From Desnuesiella massiliensis (lineage in GTDB: Bacteria > Bacillota > Clostridia > Clostridiales > Clostridiaceae): a stretch of DNA of 64,000 bases. The DNA is taken from NCBI RefSeq assembly GCF_001403615.1, contig NZ_LN879456.1, positions 372,001 to 436,000 on the forward strand, read 5' to 3'. A program made the position numbers and the translations under genes. Below, piece after piece: positions 50,448-59,813 of the stretch; position 1 is the stretch's first letter; each line of letters starts with the position of its first letter. The notes under the pieces were generated by a model. The model was not told where the DNA came from and did not search any database. It saw nothing but the letters and a program-made list of their open reading frames with translations.

Positions 50448-51953
50448 ATGAAAAGAGCTTTAATCAGCGTTTTTAATAAACAGGGAGTTTTAGAATTTGC
50501 AAGATTTTTAGAGGAAAGAGGAGTGGAGATACTATCCACTGGAGGTACCTATAAATATTTAAAGGAAAATGGAGTTAAAGTTATAGAGGTAAGCTCCGCA
50601 ACTAATTTTCCAGAGATGCTAGAAGGCAGAGTAAAAACTCTACATCCTAATATACATGGGGGCATACTAGCTATTAGAGATAGCAAAGAACATATGGAAA
50701 CCTTAGAAAAAATGAATATTACTCCTATAGATATAGTAGTGGTAAATTTATATCCTTTCTTTGAAAAGTATAAGGAAGATTTAAGCTTTGAGGAAAAGGT
50801 AGAGTTTATAGATATCGGTGGGCCAACCATGCTTAGGTCCTCAGCTAAAAACTTCAAGGATGTTTTAGTGATTACAAAACCTGAAGATTACGAGCCTGTT
50901 ATGGAAGAACTAAGAGAAAGTAATAAAGTAAGCTATGAAAAAAGAAAAATATTAGCAGCTAAGGTTTTTAATTTAATGAGCGCCTATGATGGAGCCATTG
51001 CTAACTTCTTATTAGAGCAGGAAGAAAACTATTATCCAGATTACCTAAGCTTAAGCTACAAAAAATCCCAAGATTTAAGATATGGAGAAAATCCGCACCA
51101 AAGCGCTGCTTATTATGTGTCTACCACAGAAGAAGGAGCTATGAATAACTTAGAAGTATTAAATGGAAAAGAGCTTTCCTACAATAATATAAAGGATTTA
51201 GACATAGCTTGGAAGGTAGCATGTGAGTTTGAGGAAATAGCTTGTTGTGCTGTAAAGCATAATACACCTTGTGGTGTGGCTATTGGAAGCACTATACTAG
51301 AAAGCTATTCAAAGGCCTATGAATGTGATGAAATATCTATTTATGGCGGCATAGTAGCCGTAAACAGAAAAATAGATAAGGCTACTGCTGAAGAGATGAA
51401 TAAAATATTTTTAGAAATAGTAGCAGCTCCAGACTTCGATGAAGAGGCCTTAGAGATTTTAAAGAAGAAGAAAAATTTAAGGGTAATAAAGTGTCTTAAG
51501 AAGCCATTAAATAATAAAGCCTTAGTATCCGTAGATGGTGGTATATTAGTTCAAGATGAAGATAGAGAATTAATAAAAGAATTAAAGGTAGTAACAGAAA
51601 AGGCACCCACACAAGAAGAAATGTCAGATCTTATTTTTGCTATGAAAGTAGTTAAATATGTAAAATCCAATGCCATAGTAGTAGCTAAGGATAAAAAAGC
51701 TCTGGGTATTGGAGGGGGTCAAGTAAACAGAATATGGGCTGCAAAAGAAGCCTTAGAAAGAGGAGAAGGAGCACTAGTTTTAGCTTCAGATGCCTTCTTT
51801 CCCTTTGAAGATGTAGTACAAGAAGCTTCAGCTCATGATATAAAGGCTATAATTCAACCAGGTGGCTCCGTAAGAGATGAAGAATCCATAAGAGCTTGCA
51901 ACGAGCTTGGCATAAGCATGATTTTTACAGGTATAAGACACTTTAAACATTAA
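50448..51953 (+). CDS. purH: Bifunctional AICAR transformylase / IMP cyclohydrolase
   Basis: 501 residues. Residues 1-190 form the cyclohydrolase (MGS-like) domain: STGGTYKYLKENG, GRVKTLHPNIHGGIL, NLYPF. The rest is the transformylase: LRYGENPHQSAAYY, the catalytic CCAVKHNTPCGVA, KSNAIVVAKD and a C-terminal GGSVRDEE. It carries out the last two steps to IMP. A strong AGGGAGG site precedes the ATG; 57 bases separate it from purN. Confidence 0.96.
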   Translation: MKRALISVFNKQGVLEFARFLEERGVEILSTGGTYKYLKENGVKVIEVSSATNFPEMLEGRVKTLHPNIHGGILAIRDSKEHMETLEKMNITPIDIVVVNLYPFFEKYKEDLSFEEKVEFIDIGGPTMLRSSAKNFKDVLVITKPEDYEPVMEELRESNKVSYEKRKILAAKVFNLMSAYDGAIANFLLEQEENYYPDYLSLSYKKSQDLRYGENPHQSAAYYVSTTEEGAMNNLEVLNGKELSYNNIKDLDIAWKVACEFEEIACCAVKHNTPCGVAIGSTILESYSKAYECDEISIYGGIVAVNRKIDKATAEEMNKIFLEIVAAPDFDEEALEILKKKKNLRVIKCLKKPLNNKALVSVDGGILVQDEDRELIKELKVVTEKAPTQEEMSDLIFAMKVVKYVKSNAIVVAKDKKALGIGGGQVNRIWAAKEALERGEGALVLASDAFFPFEDVVQEASAHDIKAIIQPGGSVRDEESIRACNELGISMIFTGIRHFKH

Positions 51954-51970
51954 AAAGAGGAGGATATCCT

Positions 51971-53224
51971 ATGAAAATTTTGATTATAGGCTCCGGTGGA
52001 AGAGAGCATGCCCTAGCGTGGAAGATATCACAAAATCCTTCTGTAAAAAAGATTTACTGTGCTCCAGGCAATGGAGGTAGCGCCTTAGAAGATAAATGTG
52101 AAAATATAAATATTTTGGATATAGACGAATTACTGGCTTTCTCAAAGAAAAATCAAATAGATTTAACCGTAGTAGGACCTGAAGAGCCCTTAACCAAGGG
52201 TATTGTAGATAAATTTAAAAGTCAGGGTTTAAACATATTTGGACCAGCACTATCAGGAGCTAAGCTTGAAGGCAGTAAGGTATATGCTAAGGACTTTATG
52301 AAAAAATATGGAGTGAAGACAGCAGCATATGAAAGCTTCAAAGAAGCTAGTTCAGCACTTCAGTATATAAAAAATTGTGAATATCCCATAGTGATAAAAG
52401 CAGATGGATTAGCAGCTGGGAAGGGAGTAGTAATTTGTGATAACCAAGCTATGGCTGAAGAAACCATAAATGCCTTTATGCTAGAGGATATATTTAAAGG
52501 CTCTGGAAAAGATATTGTAATTGAAGAGTTCCTTCAAGGAGTAGAAGCCTCCATACTCTCAATTACAGATGGAGAAACCATACTACCTTTTATCTCTGCT
52601 AAGGATCACAAGCAAATTTTAGATGGAGACAAAGGACCAAACACAGGAGGAATGGGAGTTATTGCCCCTAATCCTTATGTAAATGAAGAAGTTATGAAAG
52701 ATTTTAATATAAATGTAGTGGAACCTACTCTAAGAGGCTTGAAAGCAGAAAATATGGATTTTAAAGGCATCATTTTCTTTGGAATTATGATAACTTCAAA
52801 GGGAACCTACTTGCTTGAATATAATGTGAGATTAGGAGACCCTGAAACCCAAGCAATTTTAAGCCTTATGAAAAATGACCTGCTAGAGCTTATAGAAACC
52901 TGCCTAGAAGGAAATTTAAGCAGTTACAAGCTTCAGTGGAAGTCAAAAAGTGCTTGCTGTGTGGTAGCAGCTTCCTCGGGCTATCCAGGGATTTATGAGA
53001 AAGGTTTTCCTATAAATATAGAAAAAAGCCTAAAGGGTAAAGTATTTATAGCAGGGGCAGAGCTTAAGAATAATGTTCTAAAAACCACTGGAGGAAGAGT
53101 ACTATCCTTAGTAAGTCTTGGAGATAACTTAGAAGAAGCTAAAAGTAATGCCTATAAAGAATTAAAAGAGGTTAATTTCGAGAATATGTATTATAGAAGC
53201 GATATTGGGGTAATGCACAGTTAA
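51971..53224 (+). CDS. purD: Phosphoribosylamine-glycine ligase
   Basis: 417 residues, ATP-grasp enzyme joining glycine to phosphoribosylamine. N-terminal ILIIGSGGREHALAWK, the GPEEPLTKGIVD loop, ADGLAAGKGVVI for ATP, DHKQILDGDKGPNTGGMG and FFGIMITSKGTYLLEYNVRLGDPE are intact. Last gene of the operon, although it acts second in the pathway. A terminator follows after about 45 bases. Confidence 0.96.
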   Translation: MKILIIGSGGREHALAWKISQNPSVKKIYCAPGNGGSALEDKCENINILDIDELLAFSKKNQIDLTVVGPEEPLTKGIVDKFKSQGLNIFGPALSGAKLEGSKVYAKDFMKKYGVKTAAYESFKEASSALQYIKNCEYPIVIKADGLAAGKGVVICDNQAMAEETINAFMLEDIFKGSGKDIVIEEFLQGVEASILSITDGETILPFISAKDHKQILDGDKGPNTGGMGVIAPNPYVNEEVMKDFNINVVEPTLRGLKAENMDFKGIIFFGIMITSKGTYLLEYNVRLGDPETQAILSLMKNDLLELIETCLEGNLSSYKLQWKSKSACCVVAASSGYPGIYEKGFPINIEKSLKGKVFIAGAELKNNVLKTTGGRVLSLVSLGDNLEEAKSNAYKELKEVNFENMYYRSDIGVMHS

Positions 53225-53270
53225 GAATTTGCAACAGACAACGAAGGAAAATTGAATATAAGTAGATATA

Positions 53271-53310
53271 AAAAATGGTTTATCATCATTGATAAGCCAT
53301 TTTTTATTTG
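53271..53310 (+). terminator. Terminator of the pur operon
   Basis: 53271-53285 pairs with 53290-53304 (15 bp, one G-T), loop TCAT, then TTATTT. Confidence 0.88.
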
Positions 53311-53393
53311 TAGATTTTAATATATATTAGTAGCTCACATATTATTGGAAGTAAGTGTTATAATTGGTATAGGAACTTTGAAAGGGGATATTT

Positions 53394-54221
53394 ATGGAGA
53401 TTATAACACTGTTAGAGAATAGAACTATATCTAAAGAGTATAAGCATAAGCATGGATTATCATTATATATAGAAACAGACAATCATAAGATATTATTTGA
53501 TACAGGAACAGATGAATCCTTTGCCCATAATGCTTCTAAATTGGGTATTAAATTAGAAGATATAGACATAGCAGTAGTGTCTCATGGTCATTATGATCAT
53601 GGTGGTGGGCTGGAAGAATTTTTAAGAATCAATAATAAAGCAAAGATTTATATTGGAAAAGGAGCTTTTGGCAATCATCTAATAAGATTATTAGGTTTCA
53701 TTAAGTATGATATAGGATTGAGAAAAGAACTACTGAATAGTAATAGATTTGTATTTGTAGAGGAAATAGAAAAAATAGATGATGAGTTAATTTTATTTGG
53801 AAATGTTAAAGGTGAGGAATTTATACCTAAAGGTAATGAAAAATTACTAAAAAAATATAATGATGGCTCAGTTAAGAAAGATGATTTTGAACATGAAATA
53901 AATTTACTAATTAATGAAAGTAACAACTATAGTTTATTTTGCGGATGTGCCCATAAGGGTATCATTAATATAATTGATAGAGCTAAGAATATTACAAATA
54001 GCAATTTGAGGGCAGTAATCGGTGGATTTCATTTGATGGGAATAAAGGTTAAAAATTCAGATGATAAGGATTTTTTGGATAAACTTTCGAATATTCTAAA
54101 TAGCAGCAATGTGAGTAAGTATTATACCTGTCATTGTACTGGTGAAGAAGTTTATAATTACTTAAGAGAAAGTATAAACAATTTAGATGAGTTAAAAACA
54201 GGGATGACCATTCATATCTAA
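53394..54221 (+). CDS. Metallo-beta-lactamase-fold hydrolase, COG1237-like
   Basis: 275 residues, ATG after AAAGGGGATA. Zinc motif SHGHYDHGGG (about residues 63-72), FDTGTDESF before it, FCGCAHKGIINI and GGFHLMG after it: this is the group of MBL proteins related to dihydropteridine/'MptA-like' metal-dependent hydrolases (COG1237), different from the two ComEC-like proteins in this window. Cytoplasmic, no signal peptide. Substrate unknown. Single gene. Confidence 0.75.
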   Translation: MEIITLLENRTISKEYKHKHGLSLYIETDNHKILFDTGTDESFAHNASKLGIKLEDIDIAVVSHGHYDHGGGLEEFLRINNKAKIYIGKGAFGNHLIRLLGFIKYDIGLRKELLNSNRFVFVEEIEKIDDELILFGNVKGEEFIPKGNEKLLKKYNDGSVKKDDFEHEINLLINESNNYSLFCGCAHKGIINIIDRAKNITNSNLRAVIGGFHLMGIKVKNSDDKDFLDKLSNILNSSNVSKYYTCHCTGEEVYNYLRESINNLDELKTGMTIHI

Positions 54222-54343
54222 TAAAGTCTATAGTTGAATAGGCTATCTGGGTAGAAAAGATGCAAATTATTTTATAAAAATGTAACGTAATTCTAAAAGC
54301 AGCATATGATGTAATTGTAAAAGTAATTTTTAAAGGAGCTAAG

Positions 54344-54781
54344 ATGAAATCAAAAGTGACTTTTAATAGGAGCGGTAGTGGCTCTGTAAGTGGAAAAGTA
54401 GTAATTCCTGCTGCTTTTCTGGAGATCCTTAAAATAACAAAGGATGAAAGAGACATTGAGATAACCTTAGAAGGCAATAAAATCATAATAGAGAAAGGAG
54501 TTACTAATATTAAAAAAGAATTAGAAGTTAATTTGACTGAAATGGGCTATGCTGTAGGAGAAAGAATAAGGAATGAGAAAGACTGGTTTATTGAAGAGTT
54601 CACTAAACTTACTAATGGAGTTAAAGATGCGCAAAAGGCAAAGGAATTAGCTGTTAAAGTAGCTACTATTGCTATGGAACCAGTTCCTAGATTGTTTATA
54701 AAGGATACTTCGGTGATTTATGAAAATTGGGATTTAGTTTTATCTTATTTTGGAGGAGTTTATATCGCTATAGTAAAATAA
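54344..54781 (+). CDS. AbrB/MazE-like DNA-binding protein with long C-terminal extension
   Basis: 145 residues, ATG after AAAGGAGC. Residues 1-50 fit the swapped-hairpin AbrB fold (TFNRSGSGSVSGKVVIPAAFLEIL, then DIEITLEGNKIIIEKG). The remaining 95 residues are mostly helical and unlike the SpoVT GAF domain; no toxin gene lies next to it, so a MazE antitoxin role is not supported. Likely a small transcription regulator; targets unknown. Confidence 0.6.
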   Translation: MKSKVTFNRSGSGSVSGKVVIPAAFLEILKITKDERDIEITLEGNKIIIEKGVTNIKKELEVNLTEMGYAVGERIRNEKDWFIEEFTKLTNGVKDAQKAKELAVKVATIAMEPVPRLFIKDTSVIYENWDLVLSYFGGVYIAIVK

Positions 54782-54952
54782 AAAAGTGAAAAAGAGAGAT
54801 TTGGATAAAAACCTAGCATATTCATGGTTTGAGTATTAAGCCATGATAACTTCTTCATAGGGGCTTAAGCATAAATTATTTAAGTCATTCTAACAGAGTA
54901 GAAACTGGGGTGAGAACTTTCTATTCAATATTATATGAGGGAAGGGTTTTAT

Positions 54953-55996
54953 ATGAGAGAGAGAAATTATTCTTTTGACTTTTTGAAAGGATTGGGCTGT
55001 ATAGGTATAATATGTATTCATTCGGCTGTGTTCATTGGAGTGAGCAAAGACATAAATTTTATAATTAATACCTTGGCAAGATTTGCGGTGCCTATATTTT
55101 TTACGGTATCTGGTTATTTCTTTTTTAAAAATATTAAAAAAGAAGGCTATTTTAAGAAATATATAGTGAAACTAATAAAGATATATATATTTTCTCTAAT
55201 TGCTTACTTAGGTATAGACTTAATATTTAGGGGGGCTGCACCCGGAATGCCAATATTTTTATCAGAAATCAATTCGGGGAGGATAAATATACTAGAGATA
55301 ATATTCATTGCTTTCTTCATAGGAGGATTATCTTTTTCTTCCTATGCCATGTGGTATATACTATCTTTTATATATGGGATAATCATAATATATTTTATAT
55401 GCAGAAAAGATGTTTCAAGAATAAAGTGGGTGCTTTTAATATCTTTTACGCTAAATATACTAGGCTTGTTTGGAACAGGTCAATCTTATAATGTGCTTTT
55501 AAAATATCCATCATTAACGACCAGGGAAACATTACATTTTGCTTTATTTTATCTATCCTTAGGTTCATATATTGCCACACAAAAAGAAGAAAATCCACAG
55601 AAAAACTATTCAATAAAGTATTTAGGCTTTTCTATATTATTTTCTATATTGATGCTTTTAGAAAGATGGATTTTAGTATATAAATTTAATGCTACTTGGG
55701 GAGATTATTATATATTTACTATACCAATGATATACTATCTCTTTAAGTTTGCTTTAAATTATAGAGGCTTTAAGAAGAACAATATATTTGTTAAAATGGG
55801 GGGAAAATCTTTAAGCATCTATTTAATTCATACTATTGCCATATCTTTTGTTCAAATGCTTTCAATTAAAATATCACCTAGCGCTATGAATAGTATTTTA
55901 TATAATGTAATACTGGTTCCATTAGTAGGATTTATAAGCTATAAATTGGCTAGTATAAGTAGTAGAATTAATAAAAATAAGATAACGAGTGAATAA
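54953..55996 (+). CDS. Acyltransferase-3 family membrane protein
   Basis: Start at ATG 54953 (347 residues) following GGGAAGGG; the earlier ATG (54935) overlaps that site. About ten membrane helices. The N-terminal FDFLKGLGCIGIICIHSAVF (with the catalytic His), PIFFTVSGYFFF, the AMWYILSFI loop and KSLSIYLIHTIA near the end match the O-acyltransferase family (OafA/WecH type) that acetylates or acylates cell-surface sugars. Acceptor unknown; no polysaccharide cluster adjoins. Confidence 0.85.
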   Translation: MRERNYSFDFLKGLGCIGIICIHSAVFIGVSKDINFIINTLARFAVPIFFTVSGYFFFKNIKKEGYFKKYIVKLIKIYIFSLIAYLGIDLIFRGAAPGMPIFLSEINSGRINILEIIFIAFFIGGLSFSSYAMWYILSFIYGIIIIYFICRKDVSRIKWVLLISFTLNILGLFGTGQSYNVLLKYPSLTTRETLHFALFYLSLGSYIATQKEENPQKNYSIKYLGFSILFSILMLLERWILVYKFNATWGDYYIFTIPMIYYLFKFALNYRGFKKNNIFVKMGGKSLSIYLIHTIAISFVQMLSIKISPSAMNSILYNVILVPLVGFISYKLASISSRINKNKITSE

Positions 55997-56030
55997 TTCA
56001 TAGTGATTTCATGGAAATAGAGGAGTTTAT

Positions 56031-56168
56031 ATGATGAGTAGAATTTATATACAAAAATTCCCATTAAAGGAAGATTTTAAAGATTGTTTTAATTTAGTTA
56101 ATAATGAAAAAGTAATGGCTATGGTTACAGAAAGAGCAATTCCATTATCCGAAGTAAGAGGATATTGA
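56031..56168 (+). pseudogene. N-terminal fragment of a GNAT acetyltransferase
   Basis: A 45-codon frame (MMSRIYIQKFPLKEDFKDCF..., NNEKVMAMVTERAIPLSE) after a good GAGGAG site matches the first strand and helix of a GNAT N-acetyltransferase, then meets TGA at 56166. The rest of the domain is absent; the following 60 bases can be read as short protein-like pieces in other frames (for example TVYSWRDSKRLNEEKNF), so a deletion and frameshift are likely. Confidence 0.5.
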
Positions 56169-56232
56169 GGTCATGTCCAACTGTGTATTCGTGGAGAGAT
56201 TCCAAAAGATTAAACGAAGAAAAGAACTTTAA

Positions 56233-56282
56233 ACAGTAAAATTCCTTAAGGCGAAAGTGAGCCTTAGGGAATTTTTTTACTG
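56233..56282 (+). terminator. Terminator after the GNAT remnant
   Basis: ACAGTAAAATTCC...GGC and GCC...GGAATTTTTTTACTGT form a long stem with GAAAGTGA loop and an internal T-run. Confidence 0.75.
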
Positions 56283-56360
56283 TATCGGTATGTTAAAGCT
56301 TAATAGTGATGATTACAATTTGCTATTTTATAATGGTATTTTTTATAAACATAAGCATTA

Positions 56361-56389
56361 TTGAATTGTAAAAACTATTAAAATATAAT
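56361..56389 (+). promoter_or_regulatory. Sigma-A promoter of the EIIBC gene
   Basis: TTGAAT (56361-56366), 17 bp, perfect TATAAT (56384-56389), with about 70 bases of leader. The word TTGAATTRTA occurs three times between 56361 and 56450. Confidence 0.6.
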
Positions 56390-56458
56390 TAATTTAAGAA
56401 TTGAATTATAATTTAGTTTTATTTAAAGGAATTATATTGAATTATAGGAGGAAGAAAA

Positions 56459-58075
56459 ATGAACAATAAGAAATCAATTAGAGGTAAACTTCAAACTTTT
56501 TCTGGAGCTATGATGGTTCCTGTTATTCTCCTTGTAATAGTAGGTTTTTATGTAGGTGTTGGTAGTGCATTTACAAATTATATCCTTCCAAAAGGAAACA
56601 TTCTCTATGCTATTTTTGATATCATAACTGGAATCGGTTTCATGATCATGCGTTATCTACCTTTATGGTTTGCAGTAGGTATAGCCTTTACCCTTTCTAA
56701 AAAAGAAAAGGGATGGGGTGCTTTAGCAGGACTTTTCTTATTCTTTGCATATATAACAGCCATCTCCAAATTTGCAGGATACATGGGATGGACTGAAAGT
56801 TCAGTAACTGTAGATAATCTTATAAAAGCTGGCTACACTCAAGAAAAAGCTATGAACTTTAATTCGCTTTGGACAAACTTTGCGGGAATATTCACTTTTG
56901 ATATGGGAATATTCAGCGGTATTATTTGCGGTCTTGTGGCAGCATGGGCCAATAATAGATGGTGTGAAAAAGAATTGCCAATGCTTTTCTCTTTCTTTTC
57001 GGGAGCTAAATATGTAATTATCATGGTTTCTCTTTTGGCTGTACCTCTTTCTATTATCACTTATTATGTATGGCCTATAATTGCAAGCTTATTACAATAC
57101 CTTACTAATTTTATAACATCCACAGGTCTTTTTGGAACATTTGTATTCGGAACTTTGGATAAAATGCTACTTCCATTTGGTATACATCATCTTATAGCAT
57201 TCCCTATTGAGTATACACGTGTTGGTGGTACTATGATGATAGATGGAACTTTATTTGAAGGTGTTAGAAATATAATTAATGGACAGGCTGGCTCCGCTGG
57301 TGCAACAGGTTATATAACAAGAAACTTTACAACTGGTCGTATTTTATTCCAACTTGCTGGTATTCCTGGTGTTGGAGCGGCTATGTACTTTACGGCAAAA
57401 AAAGAAAACAGGAAAAAAGTTCTTTCAATAGTATTACCAGCTGTTCTTACACTTATGTTGGTTGGTATTTCAGAACCAATAGAGTATACGTTCCTGTTCA
57501 TTGCTCCAGCACTTTACTTCGCAGTATATGCTCCCCTTTGTGGTTTGTGCTATGTAATTGCAGAGTTGGCAAATGTATCTATTAATGGAAATGCACTCTT
57601 TTTTATGATACCTAACCTTTTACAACCACAAAAGGTTCATGCAATGGCACTGATTTACCTTTTACCATTGACTTTTGCAGTTTATTTCTTCGTTTTTAAA
57701 TTCCTTATAGAGAAATTTAATCTTAAAACTCCTGGACGTCAAAGCGATGAAGAGGGAGATATTAAATTTATGAGTAAAAAAGAATATAATGAAATAAAAA
57801 AAGGTGAAAAGTCTAAGGCAGATAATAAAAATAAATTACCAGAAGCTATTGTAGAAGCTTTTGGGGGTGCTTCTAATATTGAAGAAGTAACATGCTGTGC
57901 CACTCGTCTTCGTGTAACAGTTAAGGATGTAGCTCTAGTTGCGGATGAAAAAGTATGGAAAAATGATTTAGAGGCATTAGGAGTTGTGCGAAATAATAAA
58001 TATTTTCAAATAATTTATGGTACTCGTGTCACTACGTTGACTACAAAGGTCAAAGATGTATTAGAAAATATTTAA
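56459..58075 (+). CDS. PTS glucose/glucoside-family EIIBC permease
   Basis: 538 residues. EIIC part (1-430) has ten or so membrane helices with the loop GISEPIEYTFLFIAPALYF; a linker (430-460) leads to the EIIB domain with the phosphorylated Cys480 in CATRLRV and a final KVKDVLENI. No EIIA is fused, so a separate EIIA-Glc must serve it. The subgroup resembles MalX/alpha-glucoside and GlcNAc-type permeases, but the sugar is not clear. Codon use differs from its neighbours: CGT Arg and CTT Leu codons are frequent here, whereas AGA dominates elsewhere. It is followed by a terminator and an M20 peptidase gene. Confidence 0.88.
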   Translation: MNNKKSIRGKLQTFSGAMMVPVILLVIVGFYVGVGSAFTNYILPKGNILYAIFDIITGIGFMIMRYLPLWFAVGIAFTLSKKEKGWGALAGLFLFFAYITAISKFAGYMGWTESSVTVDNLIKAGYTQEKAMNFNSLWTNFAGIFTFDMGIFSGIICGLVAAWANNRWCEKELPMLFSFFSGAKYVIIMVSLLAVPLSIITYYVWPIIASLLQYLTNFITSTGLFGTFVFGTLDKMLLPFGIHHLIAFPIEYTRVGGTMMIDGTLFEGVRNIINGQAGSAGATGYITRNFTTGRILFQLAGIPGVGAAMYFTAKKENRKKVLSIVLPAVLTLMLVGISEPIEYTFLFIAPALYFAVYAPLCGLCYVIAELANVSINGNALFFMIPNLLQPQKVHAMALIYLLPLTFAVYFFVFKFLIEKFNLKTPGRQSDEEGDIKFMSKKEYNEIKKGEKSKADNKNKLPEAIVEAFGGASNIEEVTCCATRLRVTVKDVALVADEKVWKNDLEALGVVRNNKYFQIIYGTRVTTLTTKVKDVLENI

Positions 58076-58093
58076 TAAATTTAAGTTATTTGA

Positions 58094-58130
58094 ATTGAGT
58101 GATAGTAATAATCTATCACTCAATTTTTTA
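58094..58130 (+). terminator. Terminator after the EIIBC gene
   Basis: TTGAGTGATAG (58095-58105) and CTATCACTCAA (58113-58123), 11-bp perfect stem, then TTTTTTA. Confidence 0.85.
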
Positions 58131-58167
58131 CCAAAGAAATTTACTAATTATTTGGGAGGAACCGATA

Positions 58168-59577
58168 ATGCCTCATGATGAAAATAGAGAAGTGATAAAA
58201 AAGTACTTTTTAGAGAGGTTAGATTTTTACAAAGAATGTATAATCAGAGATATTGGAAGGCTTGTAGCTATGCCATCTGTGAGAGATGAAAACACTATTA
58301 AGAAAAATATGCCCTTTGGAGAGGAGATAAGCAGAGCCTTTGATCTAATCAAAGAAATTGCTGATGAATTCTCATTAAAGTGCGAGATTTTTGATGGCTA
58401 TGCTCTTCATATAGAGTATGGTGAGTCAACAAAGGTGGTAGGCATTCTTACCCACACAGATATTGTACCTTGTGGAGAAATCTCAAAGTGGGAATCAGAC
58501 CCCTATGTGCTTGATTTAAGAGATGGATTTATGTATGGAAGAGGGGTTAATGATGATAAGGCTTCAATAATAGGTTTAATGTATATCATGAGAATTTTAA
58601 AGGAGGCAGGATATAAACCCCAAAAGAAAATAAGGCTTATAGTGGGTGGTGCAGAAGAAACCACTTGGGAGTGCATGAAATATTATTTAAGTAAAAATTC
58701 TCCCCCAGATATAGCTTTTTCTCCAGATTGTGATTTTCCAGTAGTAAATTGTGAGAAAGGAATATTACGTGGGGAATTACGAAAAAACATAAAGATTTCG
58801 AAAGCTTCAACTCATAAGCTAGTAGGTATTCAATGCTATAAGAGTCATGACTTTGCTTTAAATCATATTGTTGTAGAGATAGAAACAAAGGACTACGCAG
58901 CTATTGAAATATGTGCAAAAGGAGCCTCAAGAGTATGTCTTGATGGAGATATCGCTACAGTTGAATATATTTCTAATAAAAATCTTTCGAGGAACCCTCA
59001 AAGGTCTCCTCATGCTGCGTGTGATTTTTTTGAAGATTTTTCTCATCTTTCAAATATAGATGAAGCTTTGAAAAATATACTTTATATTATAGGCAAATGG
59101 TTTCCACAAAAGCCTTTTGGTGAATCTATAGGAATATCCTATACTCACCAAGAAACTGGATATCTTACAATGGCCCTTTGTTACCTTTCTTATAGCTTAG
59201 GAGAGCTCGCTATGGGCTTTGATATTAGATATCCTGCGGGCATTGAAGAAGATTATATTCTAAAAAAACTTTCTTTACAGGCTGAGGAGGACAAACTTTC
59301 AGTACAGGTTATTCAAAGAAGAGAACGCTTATATATACCTTCAGACAGTTATCTTGTAAAAACTCTTCTTGACTCATATGAGACCGTCATGGGTGAGCAT
59401 CCTGCTCCAGTAACAAAAGGAGGCGCTAGCTATTCAAGGGCAATTCCTAATTGTGTAGGATTTGGGCCAACTTTTGCAGGGGAAACTCCAAATTCTCATA
59501 AAGAAAATGAGTGTATGAGTGTTGAGAGCTTCTTTAAGGCTTTAGAGATATATCTTGAGGCAATATTACGTCTATAA
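58168..59577 (+). CDS. M20-family dipeptidase (PepV/Sapep-like)
   Basis: Start at ATG 58168 (469 residues) after GGGAGGAACC; the longer frame runs through the terminator before it. Metal-binding residues of M20 peptidases: THTDIVPCGEISKWESDPY (His and bridging region), GRGVNDDKASIIG (bridging Asp), GGAEETTWECMKYY (catalytic Glu pair) and CDFPVVNCEKG; the final His motif is GETPNSHKENECMS. Two zinc ions would hydrolyse dipeptides or related amides in the cytoplasm. It is next to, but terminated from, the EIIBC gene. Confidence 0.82.
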   Translation: MPHDENREVIKKYFLERLDFYKECIIRDIGRLVAMPSVRDENTIKKNMPFGEEISRAFDLIKEIADEFSLKCEIFDGYALHIEYGESTKVVGILTHTDIVPCGEISKWESDPYVLDLRDGFMYGRGVNDDKASIIGLMYIMRILKEAGYKPQKKIRLIVGGAEETTWECMKYYLSKNSPPDIAFSPDCDFPVVNCEKGILRGELRKNIKISKASTHKLVGIQCYKSHDFALNHIVVEIETKDYAAIEICAKGASRVCLDGDIATVEYISNKNLSRNPQRSPHAACDFFEDFSHLSNIDEALKNILYIIGKWFPQKPFGESIGISYTHQETGYLTMALCYLSYSLGELAMGFDIRYPAGIEEDYILKKLSLQAEEDKLSVQVIQRRERLYIPSDSYLVKTLLDSYETVMGEHPAPVTKGGASYSRAIPNCVGFGPTFAGETPNSHKENECMSVESFFKALEIYLEAILRL

Positions 59578-59706
59578 ATCTTATAGATAAGTAATAATAG
59601 GCAGTATTATTTATAATTTACCACATTGTAAAGGTAGATTTTATGAGGGCTGAATCCATTGACTGCAAGTATTAGTGAAGATAATATAAAAAAGAGTTTA
59701 GGAATA

Positions 59707-59774
59707 AGGCATCGTAAAAAAATAACTAGTCAAATATACGAGTAGACTGACTAGTTATCTTTTTGGAGATGCCT
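59707..59774. repeat. 68-bp inverted-repeat-bounded element with inner hairpin
   Basis: AGGCATC (59707-59713) and GATGCCT (59768-59774) enclose an inner hairpin. The right end read in reverse, GGCATCTCCAAAAAG, resembles GGCGTCTCCAAAAAA at 39341-39355. It may be a miniature repeat that also serves as a terminator. Confidence 0.4.
59722..59764 (+). terminator. Terminator-like hairpin after the M20 peptidase gene
   Basis: ATAACTAGTCA (59722-59732) pairs with TGACTAGTTAT (59748-59758), followed by CTTTTTGG. Confidence 0.6.
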
Positions 59775-59813
59775 AAACCTAAAAGCTAAAAACTAAATAC
59801 GAGGAGTGACAAA

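Noticed and set aside
54344..54781. A MazEF-type toxin-antitoxin pair
   Set aside because: The AbrB-like fold resembles MazE, but no toxin gene lies directly upstream or downstream.
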